DNA of 64,000 nucleotides, taken from Megascapheus bottae. Its lineage: Eukaryota > Chordata > Mammalia > Rodentia > Geomyidae. Positions 62,994 to 64,000 of the stretch are shown in pieces; positions within the stretch are counted from its first letter, which is position 1; every line of letters begins with the position of its first letter. The stretch covers positions 6,170,106 to 6,234,105 of the forward strand of contig JANJXV010000024.1 in the NCBI GenBank assembly GCA_024803745.1, in the 5' to 3' direction. Below the pieces are notes generated by a model. That model was not told where the DNA came from and made no database searches. It saw nothing but the letters and a program-made list of their open reading frames with translations. The translations under genes were made by a program, and so were the position numbers.

Positions 62994-64000
62994 ACATGTG
63001 TGCATACACACTTGTGCAGGCACCATCTAACACTTTAGAAGTTTAACCCTAAAAAGCTTAATAGAACTTGTATCATACTGAGTGCAATGTTTTTGGTAGC
63101 TTGGATAAATCACGAAATGTGTGATTTAGTACTTCCCAAGATTACTGTGATTCACACATATTTGAATTCCTGCTGATACTTGGTGCTAAATTCAGTTAGA
63201 CGCCAAGCTTCAGAATTTGGGGGAATCCACAATGTTTTTCTCTGTTCTGTTTATCTGCGTGTTGTGATTGATGATTACTAGCATCTGCTGTGCACAGTTG
63301 CTGATAATAAGGGATGTTCAGTGCTCTGTTTTCCAGTTTCTCATGCTTTAAACTCTCCATGGTAATCAGCTTTTCAGCCTTTGGCTTTGGTTTGGGAAGA
63401 TTATCTCTACCCCTATGAGTTTGATTCTTCTGTCATGGATATAAATTCTTATCATTGGACACACAGTGATGTTGGCTGGACAGCAGGAAATTGGAGGTCT
63501 CTTCCTAGATCTCCTCTGTCTTAGGAATTGTGGTCTGTCCCTGTTAGGGAATATAAATATATTCATATATATATATATGAATTGGAAATATGGTCATAGG
63601 AATAAACACATAGCTTTATATGCATGCTCTTATAATCATGTGTCTCTTTCACATATGGTCATAGGTGTTTATACATATATGTTTGTGTACAAATATATTA
63701 AGGTGTACTTTTCCCTGCTATACTCTCACTCAAGAGAGAAAAGACATTTCTGACAGACTTGGGAGGATGGCCCAATGAAGCTAGCAATGATACAGCAGCA
63801 GATCCCTCTCATTCAATCAAATTCTGTCATTGTATACATTGTATACTATCTGAGGATAGTATCATATACCATTCTTAATGCTCAGTTCAAGGAAATAGGA
63901 AGAACCTCATTTTCAAATGACATTGCTTAAGTGTTGGTTGCAATGTGTACTTCTGAAGAAGTGAGTATGATCAGAATGCCTTCATAGAGTTCCTATTTTG

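Larger units (their letters stand above)
61151..64000. other. Unique-looking sequence with simple repeats
   Basis: Only the triplet repeat, the TG array and a short (AT)n at 63567-63580 are recognised. Frames at 61467, 61973 and 63466 show no domain. Confidence 0.6.

Overview
This window is vertebrate, more exactly mammalian and rodent, nuclear DNA: AT-rich, intron-like or intergenic in texture, and packed with short-tailed retroposons. The best taxonomic clue is a dimeric SINE found about ten times, with a tRNA-Ala/ID-like left half (GGGGCTGGGAGTTTGGCC start, GGTTCGATTCC B box) and a second half ending GGACTGGCAAAAA. This matches what I know of the IDL-Geo SINE of geomyoid rodents (kangaroo rats, pocket mice, pocket gophers). 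A second dimer joins a 7SL/B1-like left half to the same right half. I infer a geomyoid rodent; the species cannot be read from the window.

No functional protein-coding gene, rRNA, tRNA gene, CRISPR array or operon is visible. Nearly all longer open frames are LINE-1 ORF2 remnants, antisense shadows of repeats, or chance. The one recognisable cellular gene relic is at 7869-10322: a decayed, intronless copy of GOLGA2 (cis-Golgi matrix protein GM130), traceable from its first residues to its stop codon, with internal deletions and a nested LINE-1.

Layout. 1-7.8 kb: AT-rich sequence with a TG microsatellite and three SINEs, then a more complex unexplained stretch (6.2-7.8 kb). 7.9-10.3 kb: the GOLGA2 retropseudogene with its nested L1. 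10.3-19.4 kb: AT-rich DNA with L1 3' ends and two SINEs. 19.4-23.9 kb: two large 5'-truncated L1s flanking a SINE. 24-31.6 kb: mostly unique AT-rich DNA with three L1 tails, one a compact rearranged insertion. 31.7-35.7 kb: a head-to-head L1 pair and two L1 tails. 36-41.8 kb: CA microsatellite, old SINEs and old L1s. 42.0-43.8 kb: the best-preserved L1 ORF2 fragment. 45-57.8 kb: SINEs, L1 tails and a 2-kb antisense L1. 57.8-64 kb: mostly unique AT-rich DNA with one old L1, a CAT-type triplet repeat and a TG microsatellite.

The strongest structural signals are the GM130 retropseudogene and at least four L1 insertions with an inverted 5' segment joined to a forward 3' segment (twin priming), two of them bounded by recognisable target-site duplications and one more by a decayed one. 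I found no sign of a new biological system.
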